From: Vibrio penaeicida
GTDB lineage: Bacteria; Pseudomonadota; Gammaproteobacteria; Enterobacterales; Vibrionaceae
Assembly (NCBI RefSeq): GCF_002933855.1
Contig: NZ_BFAQ01000012.1
Span: forward strand, 1-56,195
Length of the DNA stretch: 56,195 nt
Reading direction: 5' to 3'
Every line of letters begins with the position of its first letter. The first letter of the stretch is position 1. Of this stretch, positions 26,016-34,861 are shown in pieces. Both the position numbers and the translations under genes were made by a program. Under the pieces are notes generated by a model. It was not told where the DNA came from. It was given only the letters and a program-made list of their open reading frames with translations, and ran no database searches.

Positions 26016-26804
26016 GTGTTTACCAATCTAGGGTTGAATCCAAATAAGTTCGTGTTGGAACTTAGGGATAGAATTGAAGCTCCTTGGAAAATCAATCAGG
26101 GAGCTGCTTCACTATGCAGTCCAAATGCTTTCATGACTTGTGTTGCGGCAAGACATCCCAATGCATACGCAAGTTATCTTATACAGCTTTGGAAACATGG
26201 AGAAGCGTACTTAGGTGGTCTTAAAGTTACGCCGTCAGCAAAATGTTTGTCAGCATCAGTTTTATCCTCTTCTGGTGGAAAAGGTGAAGCAATTAGAGCA
26301 ATAGACTGGATGGCACTCGCCAGCTTACGAGACTCTTCCAATAAATTTTTCAATTACGATCATTTTAGTGATCAGATGGGAGGGATCACGTTACCAGAAT
26401 CTTTAGCCGGGTGGTTCAAGTCCACTTTGTTTGGGAGTGCCGTTAACAAGACAAGTATTTCATCTCCCAGAAGTATTGAAAACCTTCAAAGTGCCCAACG
26501 TGAATTCACAGCAAATAAGAGTGTATGTCTATTTATAAGTACAAAAGTGACTAAGGGTTCATTTAAAATTCAAGCAACACCCAATCACTGGGTAGTTCTG
26601 TCTCAACCTATCAAGCTTGATGGAAAACCTCTACATTCTTATACGCTTAGCCAGCTTGAAGAGAATATCGACAAGCCTATCGAGGTGTATGTCATGACTT
26701 GGGGTTACCCTAATGGGCGTTATCCTCTACATGGAAGAAATTCTCAAAAGAAACTGTCTCTCAAAGATTTCCTAAATTTCTACTACGGGTTTGTAGCAGC
26801 ATGA
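26016..26804 (+). CDS. Predicted papain-like cysteine hydrolase, possible effector; N-terminus interrupted
   Basis: The open part encodes 262 aa from GTG 26016, which lacks a ribosome binding site; a better start at 25917 is in frame but separated by TAA at 25998. So this may be a pseudogene, or be translated from the GTG. Residues 27-41 (NQGAASLCSPNAFMT, Cys34) and NHWVVLSQP (His191) look like the Cys and His of a papain-like fold, with a later VMTWG strand and a YYGFVAA end. Similar layouts occur in toxin or secreted-effector hydrolases; this is my inference from the pattern. No signal peptide. The last 4 nt overlap the start of an exported protein, suggesting coupled expression. Confidence 0.5.
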   Translation: MFTNLGLNPNKFVLELRDRIEAPWKINQGAASLCSPNAFMTCVAARHPNAYASYLIQLWKHGEAYLGGLKVTPSAKCLSASVLSSSGGKGEAIRAIDWMALASLRDSSNKFFNYDHFSDQMGGITLPESLAGWFKSTLFGSAVNKTSISSPRSIENLQSAQREFTANKSVCLFISTKVTKGSFKIQATPNHWVVLSQPIKLDGKPLHSYTLSQLEENIDKPIEVYVMTWGYPNGRYPLHGRNSQKKLSLKDFLNFYYGFVAA

Positions 26805-27871
26805 TAAAGAAAACTATTTACACTCTTATATTTCTCGCCTTTTCTTCGGCTTGTTCTGGCGAGCTAAAAAAGGTAGAAAAAATCAGTGTACTTGAACATG
26901 ATTTTCAGAATTATGGTCAAACCATACTTCAGCTTTCACAGCCCTCAAATGTCTCGGTCTTTTTGGCTAAGTACTCTAATAAGGTCTTACTGATTGATGA
27001 CAAGGAAACAAAAGTCTTAGAGTTGGAGCATGAGGTTTCCAGTTATGCTTCCAACAAGAGCAAAGTATTTGTTGTGGATATTAAAGGGCAGCTACTCGAA
27101 ATAACACCGGAAGGCGATGTCACAACACTTCTTCAACACGAAGATATACGCGGAAGAGACTTTCGTATTTCTTCTGATGGAGAGCTCCTTTACTCAAGAG
27201 GGCTTGTTATTCATTCCCCATTTAAAAGTGTTGAAGATATTGTAAAGTTTGATGATCTCTATCCCCAGTTCTTAGGATCATCTTTTGGAAAGAAAATCGG
27301 TGTAACTAGTGGTGCAATGAAGCTCTTTGCCGATCAAGATACATGGTTGGATATATGGGATTCTAAAACAGGGCGGAAGATAACAAGCTTCGATACTTTA
27401 AATAGCTATGTGTATGCCCCAGTGATTGTTGATGATTCAGAAGGGATTGTAATGTTCCAATGGGTTGAAAGGCTCACTCTATGGAATTATAAATCTGATG
27501 AAATTCTCTCCAAGCAAAGTATGGAGTATGGTCTTTCAGAGACTAATAAAGTCGGCGATATTTATCGTGCATACGGTCCAGACAACATCCAACACTTGAA
27601 AGTTGTAGATAACAAAATTGTTAGAACGCTGCTTTGCGAGTTTAAGGGAACCTCCATTCAATCATCTCCCCAATACACTATGGATGGAAACCATGTACTT
27701 ATAGAACAGCTGTCTGGCGAGCACTCAAGGTTCGTTATTTACGAGATTTCAGATAAAGGTTGTTCAAAAATATTGGAGCTCCCAGAAAAACATCATAACT
27801 ACACACTTCACCCTTCAAATCGCCAATTGCTCACCTTCAACAGCAAAGTGATTAGCATTTATTCATGGTAA
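26801..27871 (+). CDS. Exported protein, possible beta-propeller; candidate partner of the upstream gene
   Basis: A 356-aa protein that starts inside the preceding gene (ATGA overlap). Residues 1-20 are a signal sequence, MIKKTIYTLIFLAFSSACSG; the Cys could be acylated although SSAC is a poor lipobox. The mature part is strand-rich with repeated short motifs (KVLLIDDKETKVLELEHEV, KVFVVDIKGQLLEI, LWNYKSDEI), suggesting a WD40/PQQ-like propeller. If the upstream protein acts as a toxin, a periplasmic partner with a 4-nt overlap would fit an immunity protein, but nothing here proves it. Family not recognised. Confidence 0.6.
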   Translation: MIKKTIYTLIFLAFSSACSGELKKVEKISVLEHDFQNYGQTILQLSQPSNVSVFLAKYSNKVLLIDDKETKVLELEHEVSSYASNKSKVFVVDIKGQLLEITPEGDVTTLLQHEDIRGRDFRISSDGELLYSRGLVIHSPFKSVEDIVKFDDLYPQFLGSSFGKKIGVTSGAMKLFADQDTWLDIWDSKTGRKITSFDTLNSYVYAPVIVDDSEGIVMFQWVERLTLWNYKSDEILSKQSMEYGLSETNKVGDIYRAYGPDNIQHLKVVDNKIVRTLLCEFKGTSIQSSPQYTMDGNHVLIEQLSGEHSRFVIYEISDKGCSKILELPEKHHNYTLHPSNRQLLTFNSKVISIYSW

Positions 27872-27887
27872 ATATGTAGCTAAGAGC

Positions 27888-27910
27888 GGCCTCAGAGAGT
27901 TACTGAGGCC
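27888..27910. terminator. Hairpin after the propeller-like gene
   Basis: GGCCTCAG / CTGAGGCC, a perfect 8-bp GC-rich stem with a 7-nt loop, 17 nt after the stop. No T-run follows. Confidence 0.45.
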
Positions 27911-27955
27911 CGTTATGCATTTGGAACCATCCAGTATCAAACCAAGAAAAAGCCG

Positions 27956-28450
27956 ATGAACTTACAAAACATTCTATTTCTGGCTGTCACCGCTGCTTTT
28001 GGCAGTGGTTTTTTGAATGCGAATGAAGCAGCTAAGAAAGAGTTTCATATTTCAGGAACAAAACAAGTGCTTTCAGGAAAAGTGGTATCAGAAAAAAACA
28101 CCGATATTGTTTACGCGGATATCACGAAGGTAGATCTTAAAGAAGAAAGCCTAAAGGCTTATAGCCCGTGGGATGAGCTTTATCAATGCACGGAAACAGG
28201 CAGTTTAAAAAATGAAGCTATTTTTGTGCCCGTCGGAGATAAATTTCATGTGATGCAGGCATGCGATGCGTTAGGTTTTGACCTGGATCTAGAGCTGTCG
28301 GTTGTAGATGCAGCCATATTGAATGGCGAAGCGTCAGATTTAGCGAAATCGGCTAGCCAAATAATACTTGTCCCGACTCCTTCTTCAGACGAAACCTACC
28401 TTTATTGGAATGGAAACAAATTCAAACTGTTCGTTCCAATGCCTTTCTAA
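27956..28450 (+). CDS. Exported hypothetical protein, 164 aa
   Basis: Residues 1-23 (MNLQNILFLAVTAAFGSGFLNANE) look like a signal peptide. The mature protein has two cysteines (LYQCTE and MQACDAL) that may pair, and beta-rich segments. It ends YLYWNGNKFKLFVPMPF. Not recognised. It follows the exported partner gene by 84 bp on the same strand, with a hairpin between them. Confidence 0.55.
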   Translation: MNLQNILFLAVTAAFGSGFLNANEAAKKEFHISGTKQVLSGKVVSEKNTDIVYADITKVDLKEESLKAYSPWDELYQCTETGSLKNEAIFVPVGDKFHVMQACDALGFDLDLELSVVDAAILNGEASDLAKSASQIILVPTPSSDETYLYWNGNKFKLFVPMPF

Positions 28451-28725
28451 AACGCCTAAATATGAAAATCAAAGCCCCAAGCGTGGACTTTAGAGTTTTT
28501 GATAGGTATTAAAGAAGATTGAAAATGTTTATTCGGGTAAGGGTTATAAAGTTTAGTTCATGCTTATTAACATAGTTCTCACTTGCCTTACTGGTATTCC
28601 TACTAGATGATTGCGTCTCAGTTATTATAAATTGATAAGAAAATCACTATCCAAGGGGGATAAGTGTTATTTTCAGATTTAGGAAATGTTAGAGTTTAGG
28701 CAATATCATTTGTACAGGATTAAAA

Positions 28726-29151
28726 ATGAAGAATTTGAGCTTTAAAGGTCTAATTATAGCCTTTGTTGTTAGTACTATATTAGCGGCAATATTTGGACTT
28801 CTTAGTGTTGTTTTGTTTCTTGAAAACTTTAACGATGCAACAGTTGAGGCATTTGAAAAACAAACTAGTTTCTTAGTATTTATGACTATAGTTGGATTAT
28901 TGCTCTCTGTATTAGGCGGGTACATCTCGGCTAGGTATGGGAAAGAGGAACCTTACAAAAATGCCATTGCATATGGAGTAATAACAATCATTTTAGGTAT
29001 TTTTGTAGCAGAGTATGACCCGTTGTGGGTTGATGTTGTGGCGTATGTGACTGCAATTCCATTGGCACTGCTTGGAGGTCATTTATTTAAAATAAGCAAT
29101 GATAATAAAATTAATATCGAGAATTCCATAGCGAAAGAGAAAGCTCAATAA
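28726..29151 (+). CDS. Hypothetical inner-membrane protein, 141 aa
   Basis: Four hydrophobic helices are visible at about residues 8-32, 47-68, 78-97 and 104-124, ending in a polar Asn/Lys-rich tail (NDNKINIENSIAKEKAQ). AGGA precedes the ATG. The gene is very AT-rich compared with core genes, consistent with acquired DNA. Function unknown. Confidence 0.6.
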   Translation: MKNLSFKGLIIAFVVSTILAAIFGLLSVVLFLENFNDATVEAFEKQTSFLVFMTIVGLLLSVLGGYISARYGKEEPYKNAIAYGVITIILGIFVAEYDPLWVDVVAYVTAIPLALLGGHLFKISNDNKINIENSIAKEKAQ

Positions 29152-29254
29152 TAGTCTTTTCGCATCGCTGTAATGGTACATTATTTGTTAGTCAATTTCA
29201 CTTTCCCTTCACGAAAGTGAAATTTTCCTGTTTAGTTTAATAAACCGAATTTAT

Positions 29255-30010
29255 ATGAAATTTAATACTCTGCTTTTATTAACTTTTTTATTGTTGACGA
29301 GTAGTTGCACTACTGAAGGAGAGTTACTCACTTTTGATGATATTCAAGGGGGGTGGCTACTAGAAAGAAGTGATGGTAAGGCTTTTTCTTCACATTTCAC
29401 AGTGGTGGGAAACGGGATATATCAAGCTGGGTTTAATGGGGATGTAACGATTCGTGAAGGGACTATGTTTAGTACTATAGTCGATAGCACAACTAGTGAA
29501 AACCAAGATACATATGAGTTTAAAAAATCATCTAAGAACACTCTGATAGGTAATCAGAGAAGATTGTTTTTTGGTTCTCGGTTCGATCGAGAAATTATTG
29601 CTTATGGAGGACTTGGTGAAAAAATTACTCAAGAGACTATAAGCAAGAATTGGATAGCTTGGTATGAAAACTACTCATTATCTCTCAATATTTACGGGGA
29701 GTTTGAAGATATAAAGGTGAATGAGATTGGCTGCTATCTCCATGGAAAAATCACTCACAAATTTAAAAATGTATTTGATCTTGAAATCCATATGCATAGT
29801 TGTTCGAAAGATGCCTATAATGGCTCTCTTAAGGGGTATGCCTCTTACTTTTCAAAAAGCGACTTGCTAACTATACCTTCAACCAAAGACAAGAGAGAAC
29901 GTTTGATATTCTCTGTCTATGAACATTCAAACCAAGATCTTGCAAATATCGATTTCATAAATATTGCTTCGAGAATTGTTTTTTACTTTTCACCTGAAAA
30001 CGTACATTAA
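29255..30010 (+). CDS. Predicted lipoprotein, 251 aa
   Basis: The N-terminus MKFNTLLLLTFLLLTSSC is a lipoprotein signal with acylated Cys18. The body (FDDIQGGWLLERSDGKAFSSHFTVVGNGIYQAGFNG) starts like lipocalin- or META-like small beta proteins, but the match is too weak to name. It is the last of a run of same-strand orphans and is closed by a strong terminator. Confidence 0.55.
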   Translation: MKFNTLLLLTFLLLTSSCTTEGELLTFDDIQGGWLLERSDGKAFSSHFTVVGNGIYQAGFNGDVTIREGTMFSTIVDSTTSENQDTYEFKKSSKNTLIGNQRRLFFGSRFDREIIAYGGLGEKITQETISKNWIAWYENYSLSLNIYGEFEDIKVNEIGCYLHGKITHKFKNVFDLEIHMHSCSKDAYNGSLKGYASYFSKSDLLTIPSTKDKRERLIFSVYEHSNQDLANIDFINIASRIVFYFSPENVH

Positions 30011-30050
30011 AATATCGAAGACATAAATTATTTGTAAAGACTTTATGCCA

Positions 30051-30081
30051 AAATCGCCCTCAACAACGTTGAGGGCGATTT
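30051..30081. terminator. Bidirectional terminator
   Basis: Fourteen-bp perfect stem AAATCGCCCTCAAC / GTTGAGGGCGATTT with a 3-nt loop, between convergent genes. Confidence 0.8.
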
Positions 30082-30132
30082 CAATTTATCTGTATTTTAA
30101 ATAACCTAAATTAACGGTTTAGCATTCCACAA

Positions 30133-30828
30133 TCACTTCGCGTGAAAAATCTGCTCGGTTTCCAAATCGGTCATTGCACGGATTTGGCGCCATACGTAGT
30201 AGAAAATACCAAACATCATCAGCATGCTTGGCACTGCAATGGCAGGGTAGCTGTAAAGCGTTAGCTTACCCAACTCTTCATTAAATTCCGCGGTGCCAGC
30301 TGGGCTTGTCACAATCCAAGTCGCTAGGAAATAGTTCATGGCGGAAGAAAAGGCAAAGGTGCTGGCGAACAGGTAATTCGACGATACCAGGCAGCGCTCG
30401 AATGCTTCTGACTTGCCTTTCTCTTTTAAACGTTCATGAATCAAAGAAAGGTTAAACAAGCTGTCGTTCAAAATCATCTTCTGCATGAATGGGTAACGCG
30501 TAAAGGTGGAGCCCAAAACGCCTAAGCCAATCAAGCCCGGAATCAAGGCTTCTTTAAAAGCTAACCAGCGCGTATCGAGCTCTAATAAGCCAATACCGCC
30601 CGTCAACAAAATACTGACAAAGCCAAGTGCCGATATGAAGTTGAACTTCTTGTTGCGGATAAGATCCATACCACCATAACCGATGGGGAACATCAACGCG
30701 ACGACAAGTGCCATGGCTGTTCCTAGGTGCTCATCGCCACTAAACTTCATCAAAATGAAGGAAGGAATGATAACGTTAAAGAGGATCTCGAATAGGGGGT
30801 TCGACTTTTTCGGTGCCGTGTTACTCAT
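30133..30828 (-). CDS. VC0807-like multi-pass membrane protein
   Basis: A 231-aa integral membrane protein with six or so helices. The opening (KKSNPLFEILFNVIIPSFILMKF) and the MILNDSLFNLSLIHERLKEKGKSEAFERCL segment resemble the VC0807-type proteins of Vibrio and relatives, whose function is not established. It is monocistronic and convergent with the orphan lipoprotein. The identification rests on memory of the family pattern. Confidence 0.6.
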   Translation of the reverse strand: MSNTAPKKSNPLFEILFNVIIPSFILMKFSGDEHLGTAMALVVALMFPIGYGGMDLIRNKKFNFISALGFVSILLTGGIGLLELDTRWLAFKEALIPGLIGLGVLGSTFTRYPFMQKMILNDSLFNLSLIHERLKEKGKSEAFERCLVSSNYLFASTFAFSSAMNYFLATWIVTSPAGTAEFNEELGKLTLYSYPAIAVPSMLMMFGIFYYVWRQIRAMTDLETEQIFHAK

Positions 30829-31140
30829 AATCTCTTACTGACTCTACTGTATCGGGTACTATTAACTTCGAAGGGCAGTGTTCTACGCTTGGCATCAGAT
30901 GTAAAGGGTTAAATCGCGAGTTCTGTAACGACTTATGAAATAGATCGACCTCTTTTGAGTTTTTGAACAAAATTTAGTCTTAAAAGATAACTAGCGTGAG
31001 CACTATTAGTTAGTACGCCAAATCACACTTAGTAACATCAAACCCAACATATCTGAACTTCAATAGTCTGCCCTTGAATCCTATTCTGTTATCATCGGCT
31101 CGGTCTCAATTCAGTTAGAAGTATCAAAAGGAACAACAGA
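30829..31140. other. Spacer, no gene seen
   Basis: A 312-bp divergent intergenic region between the VC0807-like gene and the gene at 31141. It should contain both promoters. No repeat noted. Confidence 0.4.
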
Positions 31141-31494
31141 ATGGATCTGAAAGGTCTTGAAAAATATCTGGCGCTAAACCATATCGATTTTAAACCTCTA
31201 GACAAAGAGAGCGTGCTGATCAATCTGGGTTTCTTAGTTGGAAGAGTGCAAGTGAAGTACGTACCCGAGACCCAGCAGTTTGATTTTAATGATAAGCCTC
31301 GTTGGGTTATTCAGGTTCTATTGATGGCGATGATGCTGTATTTTTTGGCGACAAACTTTCATGTGTATTCGCCACTTCAACTGAACATGTGTGTGGGTGT
31401 CACCGTCGTGATGTTAGGCATTTTTGGCTATAAAGAAACACGTATTAAACGGTTGAAGCAGGACATACAGAAAGAAACTCAAGCCACCCAGTAA
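31141..31494 (+). CDS. Hypothetical membrane protein, 117 aa
   Basis: AAGGA lies before the ATG. A soluble N-terminal ~55 residues is followed by two membrane helices (WVIQVLLMAMMLYFLATNF and LNMCVGVTVVMLGIFGY) and a basic C-terminal tail. Not recognised. It converges on the GntR gene. Confidence 0.6.
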   Translation: MDLKGLEKYLALNHIDFKPLDKESVLINLGFLVGRVQVKYVPETQQFDFNDKPRWVIQVLLMAMMLYFLATNFHVYSPLQLNMCVGVTVVMLGIFGYKETRIKRLKQDIQKETQATQ

Positions 31495-31509
31495 GGGTTA
31501 GGTATTGGG

Positions 31510-32241
31510 TTATTTCTTCTTAATCACTTCTGAAAACACCACATGCAAATCATTCGATTTTACTTGTCCGTCTAGGTTCAGCTTCGAGCGAATGTGGTGA
31601 AGATGTTCTTTCATTAACTTCAGTGCTTGTTTTTGGTTTTGGCTTTCTATGGCATCCAACAGGCACATGTGTTCGTCTTGAGAGCAATTAGAATGGTTAT
31701 TGCTCTCGAATTGGGCAATCAGCAGTGATGATTGCGAAACCAAGCTTCGTTGAAACGCTAGCATGGGTGAGTTGTCTGCCATTTCCGCTAGCTTGATGTG
31801 AAACTCGCCAGAAAGGCGTAAACCTCGACCGTAATCCCCATTTTTAAACGCTTCGTTTTCTTGCTCAACCAGCGCTCGGCATTCTTCTATTTGCGCTTTG
31901 GTTGCATTGTCTACCGCTAATTCAGTAATGGCGATTTCTAATACTTCTCGCGCTTTTATGATTTGCTTGGCTTCTTCTTTACTTGGCGCGGCTACCATAG
32001 CACCACGGTTAGGGCGAATATCCACGACTTGTTCTATCGATAAGCGGTGGAGCGCTCGGCGTATGATGGTGCGGCTGACGCCAAAAATGTCGGCTAGCGC
32101 TTCTTCGCTTAATTTGGTGGAAGGGGGTAATCTTTGCTCTAGGATGGCATCAAAAATATGACCGTATACCACGTCGTCCTGAGTCAGACCGGGTACTTTG
32201 GTTTTAATTGGATCGGAATTGCTGTTTTTCAAACTCGCCAT
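31510..32241 (-). CDS. GntR/FCD-family regulator, probable controller of purine degradation
   Basis: A 243-aa repressor. Residues ~20-90 are the GntR winged helix (DAILEQRLPPSTKLSEEALADIFGVSRTIIRRALHRLSIEQVVDIRPNRGAMV) and residues ~95-225 the all-helical FCD effector domain with metal-ligand-like Asp and His residues (REVLEIAITELAV, GEFHIKLAEM, EHLHHI). It lies at the edge of the urate-degradation cluster. Its own upstream region has ATTGTATACCCA, close to the ATTGTATACAAT palindromes before aceB and puuE, so it probably autoregulates and controls those genes. Confidence 0.88.
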   Translation of the reverse strand: MASLKNSNSDPIKTKVPGLTQDDVVYGHIFDAILEQRLPPSTKLSEEALADIFGVSRTIIRRALHRLSIEQVVDIRPNRGAMVAAPSKEEAKQIIKAREVLEIAITELAVDNATKAQIEECRALVEQENEAFKNGDYGRGLRLSGEFHIKLAEMADNSPMLAFQRSLVSQSSLLIAQFESNNHSNCSQDEHMCLLDAIESQNQKQALKLMKEHLHHIRSKLNLDGQVKSNDLHVVFSEVIKKK

Positions 32242-32279
32242 GATGTCCTATCGGAGTGTAACAACTCTTTGTATTTTTT

Positions 32280-32291
32280 ATTGTATACCCA
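32280..32291. promoter_or_regulatory. Putative GntR operator, degenerate copy
   Basis: ATTGTATACCCA, matching one arm and the centre of the ATTGTATACAAT palindrome, about 40 bp upstream of the GntR start codon. Confidence 0.4.
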
Positions 32292-32306
32292 AATTGGCTT
32301 AGGGTG

Positions 32307-32357
32307 CTATACCCAAGTCATCTCAGAATTCTGCATCTTGAGGTCACTTGGGTATAG
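32307..32357. repeat. Vibrio-type 51-bp palindromic intergenic repeat
   Basis: Arms CTATACCCAAGT (32307-32318) and ACTTGGGTATAG (32346-32357) are perfectly complementary and enclose a second palindrome CAGAATTCTG. A degenerate relative of one arm plus ACCTCAAGAT occurs at 56131-56155. I recall this TACCCAAGTGACCTCAAGAT motif as common in Vibrio spacers. Confidence 0.65.
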
Positions 32358-32423
32358 GTGTTTCGGATAGGACAGCGAGTAAGAAGGTGCTGTGAGCTTC
32401 ACAGCACCGTTGCATTGCACAGG

Positions 32424-34022
32424 TTACAGCAAATGGTAGCTCGGTAAGGTTAAGAATGTAGCAAACTGCTTATCAGTCGAGAGCCGATAAAAAAGCTCTG
32501 TGGTTTCTGGGAAGCGGCGTTGCTGGTAGGTGTCGCTGCCAATTTCACTTTCGATAGTCGTAAGTTCTTGCTGTAGCCAATCTTTAAAAATGGCGGCGGT
32601 AAATACGCTGCCATCATCAAGTGTAATGCCATGATGAATCCACTGCCAAATACTGGCACGGGAGATTTCTGCTGTCGCGGCATCTTCCATCAAACCGTAA
32701 ATGGGTACGCAGCCTTCACCACGGGTCCACGCTTCCATGTAGTACAGCGCAATACGAATGTTTTTGCGCACCCCTTCTTCGTTTCTAGGGCCTTCACAAG
32801 GTTCAAGTAATGCCGCTTCGCTAATGTGGCTAACGTCAGGCATATAATCGAGCTGGTTCGTCGCCCCTTTTAAATGTTCGTTAAACACATTGAGGGCGAT
32901 ATCCACTAAAGCGGGGTGGGCGACCCAAGTACCGTCGTGCCCGTTTTGGGCTTCACGGGATTTATCTGCGATAACTTTGCTCGCCACTTGTTCCATTTCA
33001 GCTGGGTCTTTACTCGGAATAAATGCCGACATTCCTCCCATGGCAAGTGCGCCGCGTTGGTGGCAAGTGTGTATGAGTTGCTTGCTGTAAGCTTCAAGAA
33101 ACGGTTTATCCATGCCCACGCAGTGCCTGTCGGGTAAAATACGGTCTTGGTGATTTTTTAAGGTTTTAATGTAGCTGAAAATGTAATCCCATCTTCCGCA
33201 GTTCATTGCCACAATATGGTCACGCATGGCGTAAAGGATTTCATCCATTTGGAAAACTGCAGGCAATGTCTCCACAAGAATCGTCGCTTTAATAGTGCCC
33301 GTTGGTACCCCTAAATACTGCTCGGTTTCGCTGAATACATCATCCCACCACTGGGCTTCTTCCATGCTTTCAAGTTTGGGTATGTAATAGTAAACGCCTT
33401 CACCATTTGCGCGTCGCGATTCAAGGTTATGGAAACAGTACAAGGCAAAGTCCATTAAGCACCCACCAATGGGTTCACCATTGAGCTGAATGTTTCCCTC
33501 TGGTAAATGAATGCCTCGTGGTCTGGCGATGAGCAACGCGGGATCGCTATTTAATGTGTAATGTTTATTTTTACGAAGATCTTCAAACGCAATGCTGCCA
33601 TTGTTGGCGTCTCTCAAGTTGATTTGCCCCTGAACCATGTTGTCCCAAGTGGGGGACGAAGCATCTTCAAAGCAGCACATGAATACCTTTGCCCCAGAAT
33701 TCAGCGCGTTGATCACCATTTTTCGGTCAATAGGACCCGTAATTTCAACACGTCTGTCTTGAAGGGAAGGAGGAATGGGCGCTACTCGCCAGCTTATATC
33801 TTCCCTGATTTGGCGAGTATCGTCGCGATACCCTGGGAGTTGGCCTGCATCGAATAGGGTTTGTTTTTGAGCTCGCTCATCCAGCAGTTGCTTGCGTCGG
33901 GTTTCAAACTTAGCGGCAAGGTTTTCTAACAAATCCAAAGCCTCTTTTGAAAATATCTCCTGATACCCTGATTTTTTTAAATCACCAGTGACGGTGAGCT
34001 TCGGTTGCGAATTCCTTTCCAT
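32424..34022 (-). CDS. aceB: Malate synthase A
   Basis: A 532-aa enzyme condensing glyoxylate with acetyl-CoA to malate. Length and sequence match form A: DRRVEITGPIDRKMVINALNSGAKVFMCCFEDASSPTW near residue 88, catalytic Arg in IARPRGIHLPE, Glu/Asp metal ligands in KATILVETLPAVFQMDEIL, and catalytic Asp in LYYMEAWTRGEGCVPIYGLMEDAATAEISRA. GGGAG precedes the ATG. In many bacteria aceB sits with isocitrate lyase; here it is instead with urate/allantoin genes, where it would consume glyoxylate from ureidoglycolate. A GntR-type palindrome lies 25 bp upstream. Confidence 0.95.
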   Translation of the reverse strand: MERNSQPKLTVTGDLKKSGYQEIFSKEALDLLENLAAKFETRRKQLLDERAQKQTLFDAGQLPGYRDDTRQIREDISWRVAPIPPSLQDRRVEITGPIDRKMVINALNSGAKVFMCCFEDASSPTWDNMVQGQINLRDANNGSIAFEDLRKNKHYTLNSDPALLIARPRGIHLPEGNIQLNGEPIGGCLMDFALYCFHNLESRRANGEGVYYYIPKLESMEEAQWWDDVFSETEQYLGVPTGTIKATILVETLPAVFQMDEILYAMRDHIVAMNCGRWDYIFSYIKTLKNHQDRILPDRHCVGMDKPFLEAYSKQLIHTCHQRGALAMGGMSAFIPSKDPAEMEQVASKVIADKSREAQNGHDGTWVAHPALVDIALNVFNEHLKGATNQLDYMPDVSHISEAALLEPCEGPRNEEGVRKNIRIALYYMEAWTRGEGCVPIYGLMEDAATAEISRASIWQWIHHGITLDDGSVFTAAIFKDWLQQELTTIESEIGSDTYQQRRFPETTELFYRLSTDKQFATFLTLPSYHLL

Positions 34023-34046
34023 GACAAACTCCCTAATGTTTTATTG

Positions 34047-34058
34047 ATTGTATACAAT
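34047..34058. promoter_or_regulatory. Putative GntR operator upstream of aceB
   Basis: Perfect 12-bp palindrome ATTGTATACAAT, 25-36 bp upstream of the malate synthase start. Confidence 0.6.
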
Positions 34059-34225
34059 AATGTATTTTTTATATGGCATTTTTAATCAGGAAGCAAAGCG
34101 TTTTTGCACAAAATTACCGCAATTATGCGGTTGCGCGACCGCGAATTGGGCTGTGATTCGCTTATTTGTGGTCAAATTGCTGTGGTACAATCAAGCACTT
34201 ACTTTTCTTTTTACTTAGCTTTTTC

Positions 34226-34843
34226 ATGTCTAGAATTCGTAAAAAAAATCACGATCTTATTATCTCGGTTGCGGGTGCTTGCTTTGCTCAAAAAGGGTAT
34301 GAAGCCACCAAAATTATCGATATTGCAAAAGCGGCAGAGGTGCCAAAAGCGAACGTGTTTTACTATTTTAGTAATAAAGAAAAGCTGTACGACGCCGTGC
34401 TGAACACCATTACCAAGCCTTTGTTGGAAGCGTCTAAGCCGTTAGAAGAACTGGATGACCCAGTTGAAGCGCTCACGCAATACATTCATACCAAGCTCAG
34501 TATTTCACGGGATCACCCGAACGCTTCTAAAGTGTTTGCAAATGAAGTGATGAGTGGTGGAAGAATGCTGCCAAAAGAAGTTTCTGAGAAGTTATTGCAA
34601 CAATCGCGAGATATGGTTGAGAAGTTTTCTTCATGGAGCGAAAACGGGCTGATGGATGAAGTATCGCCTCAACACTTGATGTTCATGTTGTGGGCGTCCA
34701 CCCAAACATATGCCGATTTCAGTTGGCAGATTTGTACTGTGATGGACAAGCCTGAATTAGAGGAAAAAGACTTCGAGCAGGCAGCTGCGTTTATCGCCCA
34801 AATGGTGATTAAAGGGTGTGGAATCCGTTCATCGTCATCCTAA
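34226..34843 (+). CDS. TetR-family regulator, RutR-like
   Basis: A 205-aa regulator. Residues ~8-55 are the TetR helix-turn-helix (IISVAGACFAQKGYEATKIIDIAKAAEVPKANVFYYFSNKEKLY). The C-terminal domain strongly resembles RutR: YIHTKLSISRDHPNASKVFANEVMSGG, then PQHLMFMLWASTQTYADFSWQI. E. coli RutR senses uracil and controls pyrimidine and purine catabolic genes, which suits its position in this cluster. ATG 34226 has a weak binding site. It is divergent from aceB and convergent with uraH. Confidence 0.85.
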   Translation: MSRIRKKNHDLIISVAGACFAQKGYEATKIIDIAKAAEVPKANVFYYFSNKEKLYDAVLNTITKPLLEASKPLEELDDPVEALTQYIHTKLSISRDHPNASKVFANEVMSGGRMLPKEVSEKLLQQSRDMVEKFSSWSENGLMDEVSPQHLMFMLWASTQTYADFSWQICTVMDKPELEEKDFEQAAAFIAQMVIKGCGIRSSSS

Positions 34844-34861
34844 AAACATCACCAAGAACAA

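Noticed and set aside
25400..30010. Integron cassette array
   Set aside because: The orphans are same-strand and small, as in Vibrio superintegrons, but no attC-like repeats separate them.
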